Part shown: in pieces, positions 16,795-24,981 of the stretch
How the letters are laid out: every line of letters starts with the position of its first letter
How positions within the stretch are numbered: position 1 is the first letter of the stretch
Assembly (NCBI GenBank): GCA_039714535.1
Contig: JBDLJC010000008.1
Location: forward strand, 1-64,000
From: JAGXFP01 sp039714535
GTDB lineage: Bacteria; Desulfobacterota; Desulfobulbia; Desulfobulbales; JAGXFP01
Length of the DNA: 64,000 nucleotides
Direction: 5' to 3'
Notes under the pieces: generated by a model
The model's database searches: none
Seen by the model: only the letters and a program-made list of their open reading frames with translations
What the model was told of the DNA's origin: nothing
Position numbers and translations under genes: made by a program

Positions 16795-17931
16795 GTGAAA
16801 AAAGTTGTTGCTCTGATAACCGGACTCATGCTGATGGTTACTCTGCCGCTGACTGCCGAAGCCGATTTCAAGAAGACCAAGATTGCCGTTCTTGATTTTC
16901 AGTTGCAGGGTGAAGGTTACGAGACCAAGGATATGGGCTCAATCGTTGCGGAGTGGTTCATTACCGCCCTGGTTAAGGAAGGACGTTTTGACGTGGTGGA
17001 ACGGGCCATGCTCAAAAAGCTCCTCAAAGAACAGAAAATGGGGCTCAGCGGTATAATTGACGAGAGCAGCGCCACCCAGCTTGGTAAAATCCTCGGAGTA
17101 AAGATCATTATTTCCGGGTCGGTTATGAAATTGCAGGGGGTTCTGGAGGTTAATGCCCGGATCATCGATGTTGAGACGGCCTCGATAATTGCCGCTGAGA
17201 ACGTCAAGAGCACTGCCTCTACCAGCCTGCAGAGCCTGATTGTCCAGATGTCGGACAAGATTATCAAGAACTTTCCCTTGGAAGGTTATGTCGTACATCG
17301 GCAAGGAGAATCGTTATCCATCGATCTTGGCAAGAGGACCGGAGTCAAGCCGGAGATGGAGTTCATGGTTTTTAAGGAAGGGGCCGTTATCAAGCATCCC
17401 AAGACCGGTGAGGTCCTTGACGTTGAAATGATCCAGACCGGTAAGATAAAAATCGTCAGGGTCTCAAAGAAGATTGCCAATGCGACCATTACCGAAGAGT
17501 CTTCTAAATCTTCCATTGGGGTGGGGCAGATGGTCAAGAGCATTTCCGGGCCATTGACCCCGATCACGGATGAGGTTTACGTGCCACCTACCACCAGAAG
17601 GCGGGCGTCCCGGAGGGCGCCGCTTAAAGCGGCGGATTATATCAAAAGGCTCCAGTCCAACAATCTCAAGGACAAAGTGTGGGGGGCTAAAAAGATCATC
17701 CGCAACAGGGTCACTGATCCAGTGGTCTTTGATGCCCTTGAAAAGATCTTGCTGGGAATGTATAACGAAAAGCCACGTGATCGACATCATTCAGATGCCG
17801 TAGCTTGGATGGTTAAGGCTCTGGCGGCGCCTGTCTTGCCGCAATATAAGGAAACTATCCGGAAAATAGCCAAGGAAGCCAAGAACAAAAAAATTCGTGG
17901 TTATGCGAAAAAAGCCTTAAGGGCTTATTGA
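16795..17931 (+). CDS. CsgG-like secreted protein with HEAT-like C-terminus
   Basis: 378-residue exported protein. A signal peptide (KKVVALITGLMLMVTLPLTAEA) is followed by a CsgG-like domain: KTKIAVLDFQLQGEGYETKDMGSIVAEW, VVERAMLKKLLKEQ, LGVKIIISGSVMKL. Residues about 190-265 look like a small beta-barrel module. After a basic linker (TTRRRASRRA) come alpha-helical repeats of the HEAT kind. The GTG at 16795 is preferred to upstream starts because AGGAG lies seven bases before it and the signal peptide then starts correctly. It sits 66 bases after the FlgT-like gene, suggesting one periplasmic pair. CsgG relatives make outer-membrane pores or oligomeric rings; the partner here is unknown. Confidence 0.65.
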   Translation: MKKVVALITGLMLMVTLPLTAEADFKKTKIAVLDFQLQGEGYETKDMGSIVAEWFITALVKEGRFDVVERAMLKKLLKEQKMGLSGIIDESSATQLGKILGVKIIISGSVMKLQGVLEVNARIIDVETASIIAAENVKSTASTSLQSLIVQMSDKIIKNFPLEGYVVHRQGESLSIDLGKRTGVKPEMEFMVFKEGAVIKHPKTGEVLDVEMIQTGKIKIVRVSKKIANATITEESSKSSIGVGQMVKSISGPLTPITDEVYVPPTTRRRASRRAPLKAADYIKRLQSNNLKDKVWGAKKIIRNRVTDPVVFDALEKILLGMYNEKPRDRHHSDAVAWMVKALAAPVLPQYKETIRKIAKEAKNKKIRGYAKKALRAY

Positions 17932-17960
17932 TATACCGGCGCTTAGTCGCTTTAATAGTT

Positions 17961-18013
17961 AAAAATTCCTGTTGGACCGGTGGCTTGCTTACCGCTCGGA
18001 CGGGAATTTTTTT
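17961..18013 (+). terminator. Rho-independent terminator after the CsgG-like gene
   Basis: AAAAATTCCTGT at 17961-17972 pairs with ACGGGAATTTTT at 18000-18011 (one G-T wobble) and is followed by further T residues. The enclosed region contains a second CGGT/ACCG pairing. This would end the FlgT/CsgG-like transcript and make the ketoreductase gene the start of a new unit. Confidence 0.7.
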
Positions 18014-18039
18014 ATAAAAGATCTTCTCAAGAGGGCATG

Positions 18040-18768
18040 ATGGCAGAATCTAGAACTGTATTGATAACCGGGGCCAGTAAAGGGATTGGTGCTGCCGTCG
18101 CCTTACGCCTTGCCGGAAGTGGCCACGATATCTGGCTTAACTATCGGTCAGACCATGATGGTGCGGCTGAGATCGCCGGTCAGATTGAAGCTCTGGGTCG
18201 CAAATGTGTTTTGGTCCCCTTTGATGTGGCTGATGAAGATGCCATGAATAAGGCCCTTGAACCTCTCCTGGCTGAGGAGACGCCGTACGGGCTGGTCCAT
18301 AATGCCGGGATTACCCGGGATTCCCTGTTGGCAATGATGCGTCGTGATGACTGGGATTTGGTTTTAAGTGTTCACTTGACCGGTTTTTTTCTGGTCAGTA
18401 AATTGCTGGTTAAAGCAATGATGTCGGCTCGTCGGGGGCGGATCGTTGCTATTGCCTCAACCTCAGGCGAGGCCGGGCAGGCCGGGCAGTTCAATTATTC
18501 GGCGGCCAAGGGCGGCATGATCTCGGCGGCCAAGGCTTTGGCCAGAGAGGTGGCGAAACGGAATATTCTGGTCAATGTGGTTTCGCCGGGACTTGTTGAA
18601 ACGGAGATGATTGAAGGGCTGCCTCTGGATAAAATGCTTACCGCCGTTCCCCTTGGCCGGGTTGGTAAGCCTGAAGAAGTAGCGGCAGCCGTTAACTTTC
18701 TGTTGAGTGAAGAAGCCAGTTATATAACCGGACAGGTCCTCAGTGTTAACGGCGGCCTGTATATTTAA
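18040..18768 (+). CDS. 3-oxoacyl-ACP reductase (FabG-type SDR)
   Basis: 242-residue short-chain dehydrogenase/reductase that would reduce the beta-keto group on ACP with NADPH. It shows the cofactor motif TGASKGIG near residue 10, NAG at about 88-90, and the catalytic Ser140, Tyr153 and Lys157 (FNYSAAKGG). Two ATGs occur in tandem at 18037 and 18040; the second has the better spacing from GAGGG. It begins the stretch ketoreductase - dehydratase - LolA-like - MMPL - lipoprotein - dehydratase - thioesterase - ketosynthase, matching the gene content of aryl-polyene clusters (ApeQ role). Confidence 0.92.
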   Translation: MAESRTVLITGASKGIGAAVALRLAGSGHDIWLNYRSDHDGAAEIAGQIEALGRKCVLVPFDVADEDAMNKALEPLLAEETPYGLVHNAGITRDSLLAMMRRDDWDLVLSVHLTGFFLVSKLLVKAMMSARRGRIVAIASTSGEAGQAGQFNYSAAKGGMISAAKALAREVAKRNILVNVVSPGLVETEMIEGLPLDKMLTAVPLGRVGKPEEVAAAVNFLLSEEASYITGQVLSVNGGLYI

Positions 18769-18831
18769 TGGCAGCGCAGGCATAACTTAACTATGGTGTC
18801 ACCTTAATTAGAATGGCGGCTGGATAATATT

Positions 18832-19281
18832 GTGCATATAAATAATACGTCTACTGATCTGCCCCGTCCCGCGATTGAACTGGTTCCCCAGCGACCGCCG
18901 ATGCTGCTTGTTGATCGATTGGTTGCTCGGGATCGAGAGGCTAACTCTTCAACGGCCGAGGCCTTGGTCCCTGTTGTCGGGGTTTTTGTAGATTCGGGCG
19001 GGGGAGTTCTGCCTGAATATTTTATCGAGCTGGTCGCTCAGGCTATGGCGGCTGTTAATGGCTATGATAGTCTGGTCGATGGAGTTGATGCCGGACGGGG
19101 ATTCCTGGTCGGGGTTGATGGCTTTAGCTGGCAGGGAACTGCTGAGCCTGGAGAGCTGTTAAGGGTTGAAATGGCAAAGAGTTTTGAGTTTGGCCCGGTA
19201 ACCGTTATGGCCGGCAAAGTGTTAAATGAGGCCGGAGAAATCCTGGCCAGCGGGGAGATCAAGGCTTGGGAGGAAAAGTGA
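18832..19281 (+). CDS. Hotdog-fold dehydratase, ApeP-like
   Basis: 149-residue hotdog protein of the kind that dehydrates 3-hydroxyacyl-ACP. The opening IELVPQRPPMLLVDRL corresponds to the family's (P)HRPPMLLLD signature, although the usual His is Gln here. FIELVAQAMAAVNG fits the central helix and the last third is the outer sheet. It starts with GTG at 18832 behind a weak ribosome site and overlaps the next gene by four bases. In aryl-polyene systems a second dehydratase (ApeI) is needed as well, and one is present at 23016. The missing His may shift the activity. Confidence 0.75.
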   Translation: MHINNTSTDLPRPAIELVPQRPPMLLVDRLVARDREANSSTAEALVPVVGVFVDSGGGVLPEYFIELVAQAMAAVNGYDSLVDGVDAGRGFLVGVDGFSWQGTAEPGELLRVEMAKSFEFGPVTVMAGKVLNEAGEILASGEIKAWEEK

Positions 19282-19937
19282 AACATCTTCGTCTGCCGAT
19301 CTTTTTGGCGCTATTCATCTTCTGTTTCATCGTCATTGCTCTGGGATCGTTCTCAGCAGTTGCTGAAGAGAGTAGTCTCGGTCTGGACGATTTCTTGGGC
19401 CGGGTGGAAGAGAACTCCGCCTCCATAAGCTCTTTTTCGTGTGATTTCACTCAGGTCAGATATCTGACTATCTTTCCGAAGCCGGTGCAGTTTTCAGGTC
19501 GTCTGTCCTTGGCCAAGCCGGATAAGTTGCGCTGGGAGTTTGTTGAACCATTGCCCTCGGTCCTTGTTCTGAACGGCAAGAAAGGTCTCAAATGCAGTGA
19601 AGGCGGGCCGATCAGGGAATTCAACCTTGATCTCGATCCCGTTATGCGCTTGGTGGCGGGGCAATTGTGGGCCTGGACCAGCGGCACTTACCGGGACCTT
19701 AAGGATGACTTTGATTTTGAACTTCTGCCCGGGCCAGTCCTGGTTTTTTCACCGGTCACCAACGGGGCCGCTTCTTTTATCAGCAAGATCAGGGTTGTTT
19801 TCGATCCTGATCTTTTACAGCCATTATCTGTCGAGATCCGTGAGCCGGGCGGAGATCGAACCGTGATCTCTTTTTCTGGTTATCAGCGCGATGTTGATCT
19901 TCCTGCGGCCCTTTTCACTGAATGCAGATCTCGTTAG
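19278..19937 (+). CDS. LolA-like periplasmic outer-membrane lipoprotein carrier
   Basis: 219-residue exported protein with a signal peptide at about 1-30. The mature part follows the LolA pattern: a helix with SISSFSCDFTQVRYLTIFPKPVQFSGRLSLAKPDKLRWEF, then repeated strands (PSVLVLNGKKG, KIRVVFDPDLLQPLSVEIRE). It likely shuttles a lipid or lipid-linked product across the periplasm. GTG at 19278 overlaps the previous stop (GTGA) and has GGGAGGA five bases upstream, so it is preferred to the TTG four codons earlier. LolA homologs beside an MMPL exporter are a regular part of aryl-polyene-type clusters. Confidence 0.82.
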   Translation: MKHLRLPIFLALFIFCFIVIALGSFSAVAEESSLGLDDFLGRVEENSASISSFSCDFTQVRYLTIFPKPVQFSGRLSLAKPDKLRWEFVEPLPSVLVLNGKKGLKCSEGGPIREFNLDLDPVMRLVAGQLWAWTSGTYRDLKDDFDFELLPGPVLVFSPVTNGAASFISKIRVVFDPDLLQPLSVEIREPGGDRTVISFSGYQRDVDLPAALFTECRSR

Positions 19938-19952
19938 AATAGCCAGCTTGAT

Positions 19953-22361
19953 ATGACCTCCCGTTCAATTATATCTAAATTACTGTTGCTGGCCGTTACC
20001 CTGGTGGGGATTTATTTCTCCGTGCAGGTCAAGCTTGACGAAGATGCTCTGGATATGCTGCCCGGCCCGGCCCTGCAAGGTGATTTCAGGTTGTTGCAGC
20101 AATTGGGAATGATCAACCGGGTATTCATCTCATTGGAACTGGAGTCTGACCGTCCTGATGCCGAAGGCTTGGCCAGTCCGGATCTGTTGCTCAGCGCGCG
20201 ATTACTTGGCGAAAATCTTGCTGCGAGCCCGTCATTCAGCGATGTTTTTTACCGACTGCCCCAAGGCTATGAATTTCACTTGGTGGCCGGGCTGAAAAAA
20301 TATTTGCCGGTGCTTGCCGATAACCGCGATTTGCGCCGTTTCAAAGAGCTGATGACTCCGGAACTGTTACGGGAAAAAATCCGCCAAGACTATCTGGACC
20401 TGAACAGCCTGGCCGGTCTGGCGATGCGCCAGCAGATTCAGCAGGACCCTCTGGGATTTACCGGGGTTGTTTTGGAGAAATTAACAGCTTTGCGGGGCGG
20501 GATGCGCTTAACGATTCGTGATGGGTTTTTCGTCAGTGGCGATGGCAAACATTGCCTGCTCTGGGCGGAAAGTTCCACCCCCCTGACCAGTTCCGCTAAT
20601 GCCGCCTTGCTTAGTCAGCAGATCGAAGATGCTCTGGCGGTCAGTCTTAAAGATGGGGTCAAGGCCAGGATTATCGGGCCGCTGCCCCACACCCTGGCCA
20701 ACGCCAATACGATTAGAAGCGATCTTGGCAAATTGCTGCCGGTAGCGGTAATCGCCCTGGTTCTCTTCCTGTTGGTTTTTCTGAGGGATTGGCGGGCCTT
20801 ATTATTGGTGGCGATGCCCTTCTTTGCGGCCCCCCCGGCAATTGCCCTGCTGGCGTTGGTGTATGGCAAGGTCAGTGCGATGGCCCTCGGCTTTGGCATT
20901 GTCCTTCTCGGCATCGGGGTTGATTTTGCCGTTCATATTTACGTGGGCTGCAGGTCAGAGCAATCCTCCGCTAGAATCTCCAAGGACCTGCGTAAATCAT
21001 TAATCATGGCCTTTCTCACCACCATTACGGTCTTTGCGGTCCTGTTATTGTCAAAAGTACCGGCCCACCGGCAGATGGCCTACCTGGCTATTGTCGGCTT
21101 GTCCTGGGCTCTGCTCCTTGCCTGGCAGCTGATTCCAGGCTTAGCCGGTAAGAGGGGATGTCCTTCCGGGGTGTTTGGCGCCAGATTGTCGGGCGCCTCT
21201 GGGTTGATAAACCATGGTTGGCAACTGCGACCATTCAAATTATTGCTCTGGTTGCTCATACTGGCGGCTGGGGTGGCGTCCTGGCCCTCTTTGCATTACA
21301 ACGGTGATTTGCGGACCCTTGATGTCCCCTCTGCTTCAGTTAAAAATGATGAGCGGGTTTTTCTTAAAACCTGGGGTGGCGACCAAGAACAGGCTTTTGT
21401 GGTTGCGGTTGCCCCGGAGCAGGGCAAGGTTCTGGATATTAATGATCAGGTCTACGAGATTCTGGTCAAGGAAGACCGGCTGGCTGAAGTGCAGTCACTG
21501 GCGACTTTACTCCCCGGACCCATTCGTCAGGGAAAAAATCTGTTGAGATGGCAGGCCTTCTGGCAGCAGAGGTTGACTGCCTTCAGGCCGCAGCTTGAGC
21601 AGGCCGCCATAGAAAACGGTTTTACCAGGCAGGCCTTTCAGCCTTTTATTGACTGGTTGGCAATTGAGCCCGCTTCCATGGAGCCCGGCGCTTTTCTTGA
21701 CGGGCCATTGCGGCCTTTTATTAATTCACTGTTCCGGAGGGCGGTCGAACCGGAGCTTGGTTCCGGCCGGGATGAGGTTTTTCTGGTGGCGACAGTTGTT
21801 CCGGACAATAGGCAAAATTCAGATGTGCTCAAGCGGATTAATCGAGAGGTTCCCGGTGCCACCGTGCTGTCAAATAGTCGTTGGCGACAAAAGGTGGAGG
21901 CTGATCTCAAGAACGATATTCACAGGCTCTTCTCCCTTGCCGCTCTGCTGGTCATAGCGATCTGTACCTTGTTTTTTCGGCGCTTAAGACCGGTCATTGG
22001 TGTGCTGGCTCCGGTGACCTCATCTCTGGCGGCTATGGCCCTGTTTGCCGCCCTGACCGGTGGTGAGCTGAATATCATGCATGCCCTGATGGGCATCATG
22101 GTTATCGGGCTTAGTGTTGACTACGGGATCTTCATTGTCAACTCCTGTCTGAGCGGACTTGATGGCAGGGCCTTTATGGCGGTATCTATCTGCGCAATCA
22201 GCACCTTATCCGGCTTTGGGGTTTTGGGGTTTGCCACCCACCCGGCCTTGCATGCCCTGGGGGTGACGGTGCTGGTCGGTATCGGGGCCGCCTGGCCGAC
22301 GGCCCTGTTCATTACCCCGCTGCTTCTGGCTCGGCCTGCAAGCAAAGAGATGGGTATCTGA
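19953..22361 (+). CDS. MMPL/RND-family lipid exporter
   Basis: 802-residue inner-membrane transporter with the duplicated RND layout: one N-terminal helix, a large periplasmic domain, a helical bundle at about 265-400, a second N-terminal-type helix at about 425, another periplasmic domain, and a final bundle at about 650-790. The second and third helices of each bundle carry the Gly/Asp-rich pattern GFGIVLLGIGVDFAVHIYVG and GIMVIGLSVDYGIFIVNS, where the Asp residues are candidates for proton relay. Next to the LolA-like protein it probably lifts the island's lipid from the inner membrane. Its stop overlaps the following start by one base. Confidence 0.9.
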   Translation: MTSRSIISKLLLLAVTLVGIYFSVQVKLDEDALDMLPGPALQGDFRLLQQLGMINRVFISLELESDRPDAEGLASPDLLLSARLLGENLAASPSFSDVFYRLPQGYEFHLVAGLKKYLPVLADNRDLRRFKELMTPELLREKIRQDYLDLNSLAGLAMRQQIQQDPLGFTGVVLEKLTALRGGMRLTIRDGFFVSGDGKHCLLWAESSTPLTSSANAALLSQQIEDALAVSLKDGVKARIIGPLPHTLANANTIRSDLGKLLPVAVIALVLFLLVFLRDWRALLLVAMPFFAAPPAIALLALVYGKVSAMALGFGIVLLGIGVDFAVHIYVGCRSEQSSARISKDLRKSLIMAFLTTITVFAVLLLSKVPAHRQMAYLAIVGLSWALLLAWQLIPGLAGKRGCPSGVFGARLSGASGLINHGWQLRPFKLLLWLLILAAGVASWPSLHYNGDLRTLDVPSASVKNDERVFLKTWGGDQEQAFVVAVAPEQGKVLDINDQVYEILVKEDRLAEVQSLATLLPGPIRQGKNLLRWQAFWQQRLTAFRPQLEQAAIENGFTRQAFQPFIDWLAIEPASMEPGAFLDGPLRPFINSLFRRAVEPELGSGRDEVFLVATVVPDNRQNSDVLKRINREVPGATVLSNSRWRQKVEADLKNDIHRLFSLAALLVIAICTLFFRRLRPVIGVLAPVTSSLAAMALFAALTGGELNIMHALMGIMVIGLSVDYGIFIVNSCLSGLDGRAFMAVSICAISTLSGFGVLGFATHPALHALGVTVLVGIGAAWPTALFITPLLLARPASKEMGI

Positions 22362-22942
22362 TGAAAAAGGTGCTGCTGCTTATAATATTACTCAGCCCGA
22401 TTTATGGCTGCGGTGTTGCCTTGCAGCCCTATCCTCATTCGAGTGGATTGTTTACTGACGGCCAGACCCTGTGGCAGGCCCGCATTGGCCGAGGTGAATC
22501 CCAGCTTTTTGCCGGACTTCTGGCCCTCAATAAAAAAGGGCCGGTGCTGGAGGCAGTCCTGCTGGATAGTACCGGTATTAAACTTTTAGAGGAGAAGGTT
22601 TTGGCCTCGGGAGAGGTGGAGATTATTTCGGCCCTGCCGGCCGTCAGAAATAAAAGATTGGGGCCGTTTTTAGGTGAAGGATTGTTCCGCCTGTTTTTTG
22701 TCCCCCCAGGATTTACAGAGGAGCCGTGTCGTCGGCAAGGACTTTTTGAGCTCTGTTTTGGGAGTGAGGACGAGGAACATCTGGTTAAATTAAGACGTCT
22801 GGGTCCTTTTGTGTTGTGGAGTGGTGACTATTTCATTAATAATTATGATTCCGGGCCGATGGTGATTGGCGCCAGACTCAATGGTGGTTGGCTGACCCCT
22901 TATCTGCAACTTGAGAGAAGTGGGGGCAAGCCGGGGAAATGA
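22361..22942 (+). CDS. Outer-membrane lipoprotein, DUF3261-like
   Basis: 193-residue protein with a type II signal peptide ending near PIYGC (Cys17). The mature part has strand-rich blocks (LWQARIGRGESQLFAGLLALNKKGPVLEAVLLDSTGIKLLEEK and VLWSGDYFINNYDSGPMVI). The pattern recalls the DUF3261 proteins that accompany MMPL exporters in aryl-polyene clusters; this is by context and general similarity. It may receive or anchor the lipid at the outer membrane. It starts in a TGATG overlap with the exporter. Confidence 0.65.
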   Translation: MKKVLLLIILLSPIYGCGVALQPYPHSSGLFTDGQTLWQARIGRGESQLFAGLLALNKKGPVLEAVLLDSTGIKLLEEKVLASGEVEIISALPAVRNKRLGPFLGEGLFRLFFVPPGFTEEPCRRQGLFELCFGSEDEEHLVKLRRLGPFVLWSGDYFINNYDSGPMVIGARLNGGWLTPYLQLERSGGKPGK

Positions 22943-23015
22943 AGGATATTATACAGAGAGATTGTTGGCTGCTGGGATGGGCTGACGAAGATATTATAAT
23001 GACCGGTAGCTTAAG

Positions 23016-23405
23016 ATGAATGATAACCCTGATTTCCTGCCGCTATTTGGCGAGATTGTCGATAAACAGGTTATTGACCGGGAACAGGGCACGATCTCGG
23101 CTGAGTTGCGTTGTCCCGCTGATTTCCCAGCGTTTGACGGCCACTTTCCGGGCCAACCGGTGTTGCCGGCCGTGATGCAATTGGTTGTGGTCAGGATGTT
23201 GGCTGAAGAGCTATTGCAAGTCCCCCTTGACACTGTCAAGACCGGCAAGATGAAATTCAAGGGAATGATTCTACCGGATGAGGTGGTTCAGATCCGGGTC
23301 GCTGTTGAGAAGATCGATGGTCTGTGGAACGGTGTTTTCAAACTTAGTAAATCTGAGTCGGTTGTTGCGACCGGCTCTATTTTATTCAGGCCGAGGCAAG
23401 GATAG
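23016..23405 (+). CDS. Hotdog-fold dehydratase, ApeI/FabZ-like
   Basis: 129-residue hotdog protein with the FabA/FabZ signature FDGHFPGQPVLPAVMQL, His43 being the catalytic candidate. It would remove water from 3-hydroxyacyl-ACP to give a trans-2-enoyl chain. No enoyl reductase is visible in the island, so repeated cycles would leave conjugated double bases of unsaturation in the chain, as in polyene synthesis. It is followed two bases later by the thioesterase-like gene and may be coupled to it. Confidence 0.82.
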   Translation: MNDNPDFLPLFGEIVDKQVIDREQGTISAELRCPADFPAFDGHFPGQPVLPAVMQLVVVRMLAEELLQVPLDTVKTGKMKFKGMILPDEVVQIRVAVEKIDGLWNGVFKLSKSESVVATGSILFRPRQG

Positions 23406-23406
23406 G

Positions 23407-23877
23407 ATGGGGTTTGCCAAATCTTTTTTTAACGCTGAACCCTCCGACCCCGCCGGGTTGGTCGTCGAGACGGAACGACGGGTTCGTTTCGAAGAAGTTG
23501 ATATGCTGGGGATCGTCTGGCACGGACATTATGTGAGTTTTCTCGATGACGGCCGAGTGGCCTTAGGTGATCGGTTTCCGGTCTTGAGTTATGCCCGGAT
23601 GAAGGAAGAAAGGATGGCGGCCCCGATTGTCCAGTTGCATATTGATTACCAGTCGCCCCTGATTTTTGATGATGTAATGCGGATTGAAACAACCCTGCAT
23701 TGGACGGATGCCCTGCGATTGAATTTTTCATACAAGATCAGCCGAGCTGATGGCCGTCTGGCCATTAGGGCTTATACGGTCCAGCTTTTTACCGACTTAA
23801 AGGGAGCTGTGGCGTTAATCCCTCCGGTCTGGATTGAAGAATTTCGTCAACAATGGAAAGCCGGGATGTTGGCATGA
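23407..23877 (+). CDS. 4-hydroxybenzoyl-CoA thioesterase-like protein
   Basis: 156-residue single hotdog thioesterase. RRVRFEEVDMLGIVWHGHYVSFLDDGR matches the 4HBT family signature, with Asp in EEVDMLGIV as the catalytic candidate. The ATG at 23407 follows AAGGATAGG and the preceding stop; longer reading to 23278 would run inside the dehydratase gene and is not supported. It could release chains from ACP, edit stalled intermediates, or hand the product on. Similar thioesterases accompany aryl-polyene clusters. Confidence 0.85.
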   Translation: MGFAKSFFNAEPSDPAGLVVETERRVRFEEVDMLGIVWHGHYVSFLDDGRVALGDRFPVLSYARMKEERMAAPIVQLHIDYQSPLIFDDVMRIETTLHWTDALRLNFSYKISRADGRLAIRAYTVQLFTDLKGAVALIPPVWIEEFRQQWKAGMLA

Positions 23878-24980
23878 AAGAGGTCGTAGTTACAGCCGCC
23901 GTGGTCACTACCGCCCTTGGTGATCTGGAGGAGGCTTGGCAGGGCCTGGAAAACGGTCGATCTGCCATTTTTCCCGAGGTGTTGGCCGGTCCTTTGGCTA
24001 AATGGCCGGTTGGCGCAGTTGCAGGTCTTAACGCTCCGCTGGGCTCAGCCACTCGCCTGGCGGAACTGATCGATATGATTGTCAGTAGACTGCCGGAAAT
24101 ACCAAGCGATGCCGGTTTGCTTGTTTCAACAACCAAAGGTGCGCCGGATGAACTGCTTGGAGATGAATCAGGACCCTGGCCTGGTCAGCCGTGGGATTTA
24201 GGGCGGCTGATTGGCGCTAAGGCCGGTTTGAGCGGGCCGGTATCGACGGTCAGTGCGGCCTGTGCTTCCGGGACTCTGGCGGTAATTGACGCGGCCCAGC
24301 GTCTGCGCTGCGGGACAGAAGCCAGATCATATTTGGTTTTGGGTATCGATCTGTTGAGTACCTTTGTCGTGAGCGGCTTTGCCCGACTGCATGCCTTGGC
24401 CAAGGAGAGATGCCGTCCTTTCGATTCCAGTCGGGACGGTCTGGCCCTGGGCGAAGGGGCTGGCGCCTTATTACTTACCACCAGCGAAGAGGCCCGGCAA
24501 CGGAACTGGCCGGTCCTGGCGGTGGTTAAAGGTTGGGGCGTGTCAGGAGATGCCGGGCATATTACCGCACCCTGCCGTGAAGCCAGCGGCCTGCTCCGGG
24601 CCCTTGATTGTTGTACTGCTGGCGGGAGCCAGCCGGTGGGGGGTATAAACGCCCATGGCACCGGGACCAGGTTTAATGACGCCATGGAGATCAAGGCCTT
24701 TCGGCAGCGATTCGCCAGTAATGTCCCGATTCATTCAATAAAAGGGGCCATTGGTCATTGTCTGGGAGCGGCCGGGGTCATTGAGGCGGCGGTGGCCATC
24801 AAGAGTCTTGGTGTCGGCCAGATTCCTCCCACGGTTGGTCTGGAAGAACCTGATAAAGAGTTGGGTAATCTCGCTGGTGGCACGAGGTTCGATCTTGTCC
24901 ATCCATCAATAATCAGCTGTAATTCCGGCTTCGGCGGGATTAACGCGGCGGTTATGTTGACTAAAGCAGGCACGGAATAA
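23874..24980 (+). CDS. Beta-ketoacyl-ACP synthase (FabB/F type), short form
   Basis: 368-residue condensing enzyme with Cys130 in SAACASGT, His261 in INAHGTGT and His295 in IGHCLGAAG, so it is catalytically complete although about 40 residues shorter than usual. The loss falls in the N-terminal half, between the first strand and the active site. The ATG at 23874, overlapping the thioesterase stop (ATGA), gives the normal MKEVVVTAAVVTT beginning. In context it corresponds to the extra ketosynthase (ApeR-like position) of polyene clusters and may handle a particular chain length or priming step. Confidence 0.87.
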   Translation: MKEVVVTAAVVTTALGDLEEAWQGLENGRSAIFPEVLAGPLAKWPVGAVAGLNAPLGSATRLAELIDMIVSRLPEIPSDAGLLVSTTKGAPDELLGDESGPWPGQPWDLGRLIGAKAGLSGPVSTVSAACASGTLAVIDAAQRLRCGTEARSYLVLGIDLLSTFVVSGFARLHALAKERCRPFDSSRDGLALGEGAGALLLTTSEEARQRNWPVLAVVKGWGVSGDAGHITAPCREASGLLRALDCCTAGGSQPVGGINAHGTGTRFNDAMEIKAFRQRFASNVPIHSIKGAIGHCLGAAGVIEAAVAIKSLGVGQIPPTVGLEEPDKELGNLAGGTRFDLVHPSIISCNSGFGGINAAVMLTKAGTE

Positions 24981-24981
24981 A

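Noticed and set aside
15619..17931. Flagellar or curli genes
   Set aside because: The FlgT-like and CsgG-like domains are recognisable, but no flagellar or curli partner gene is in the window.
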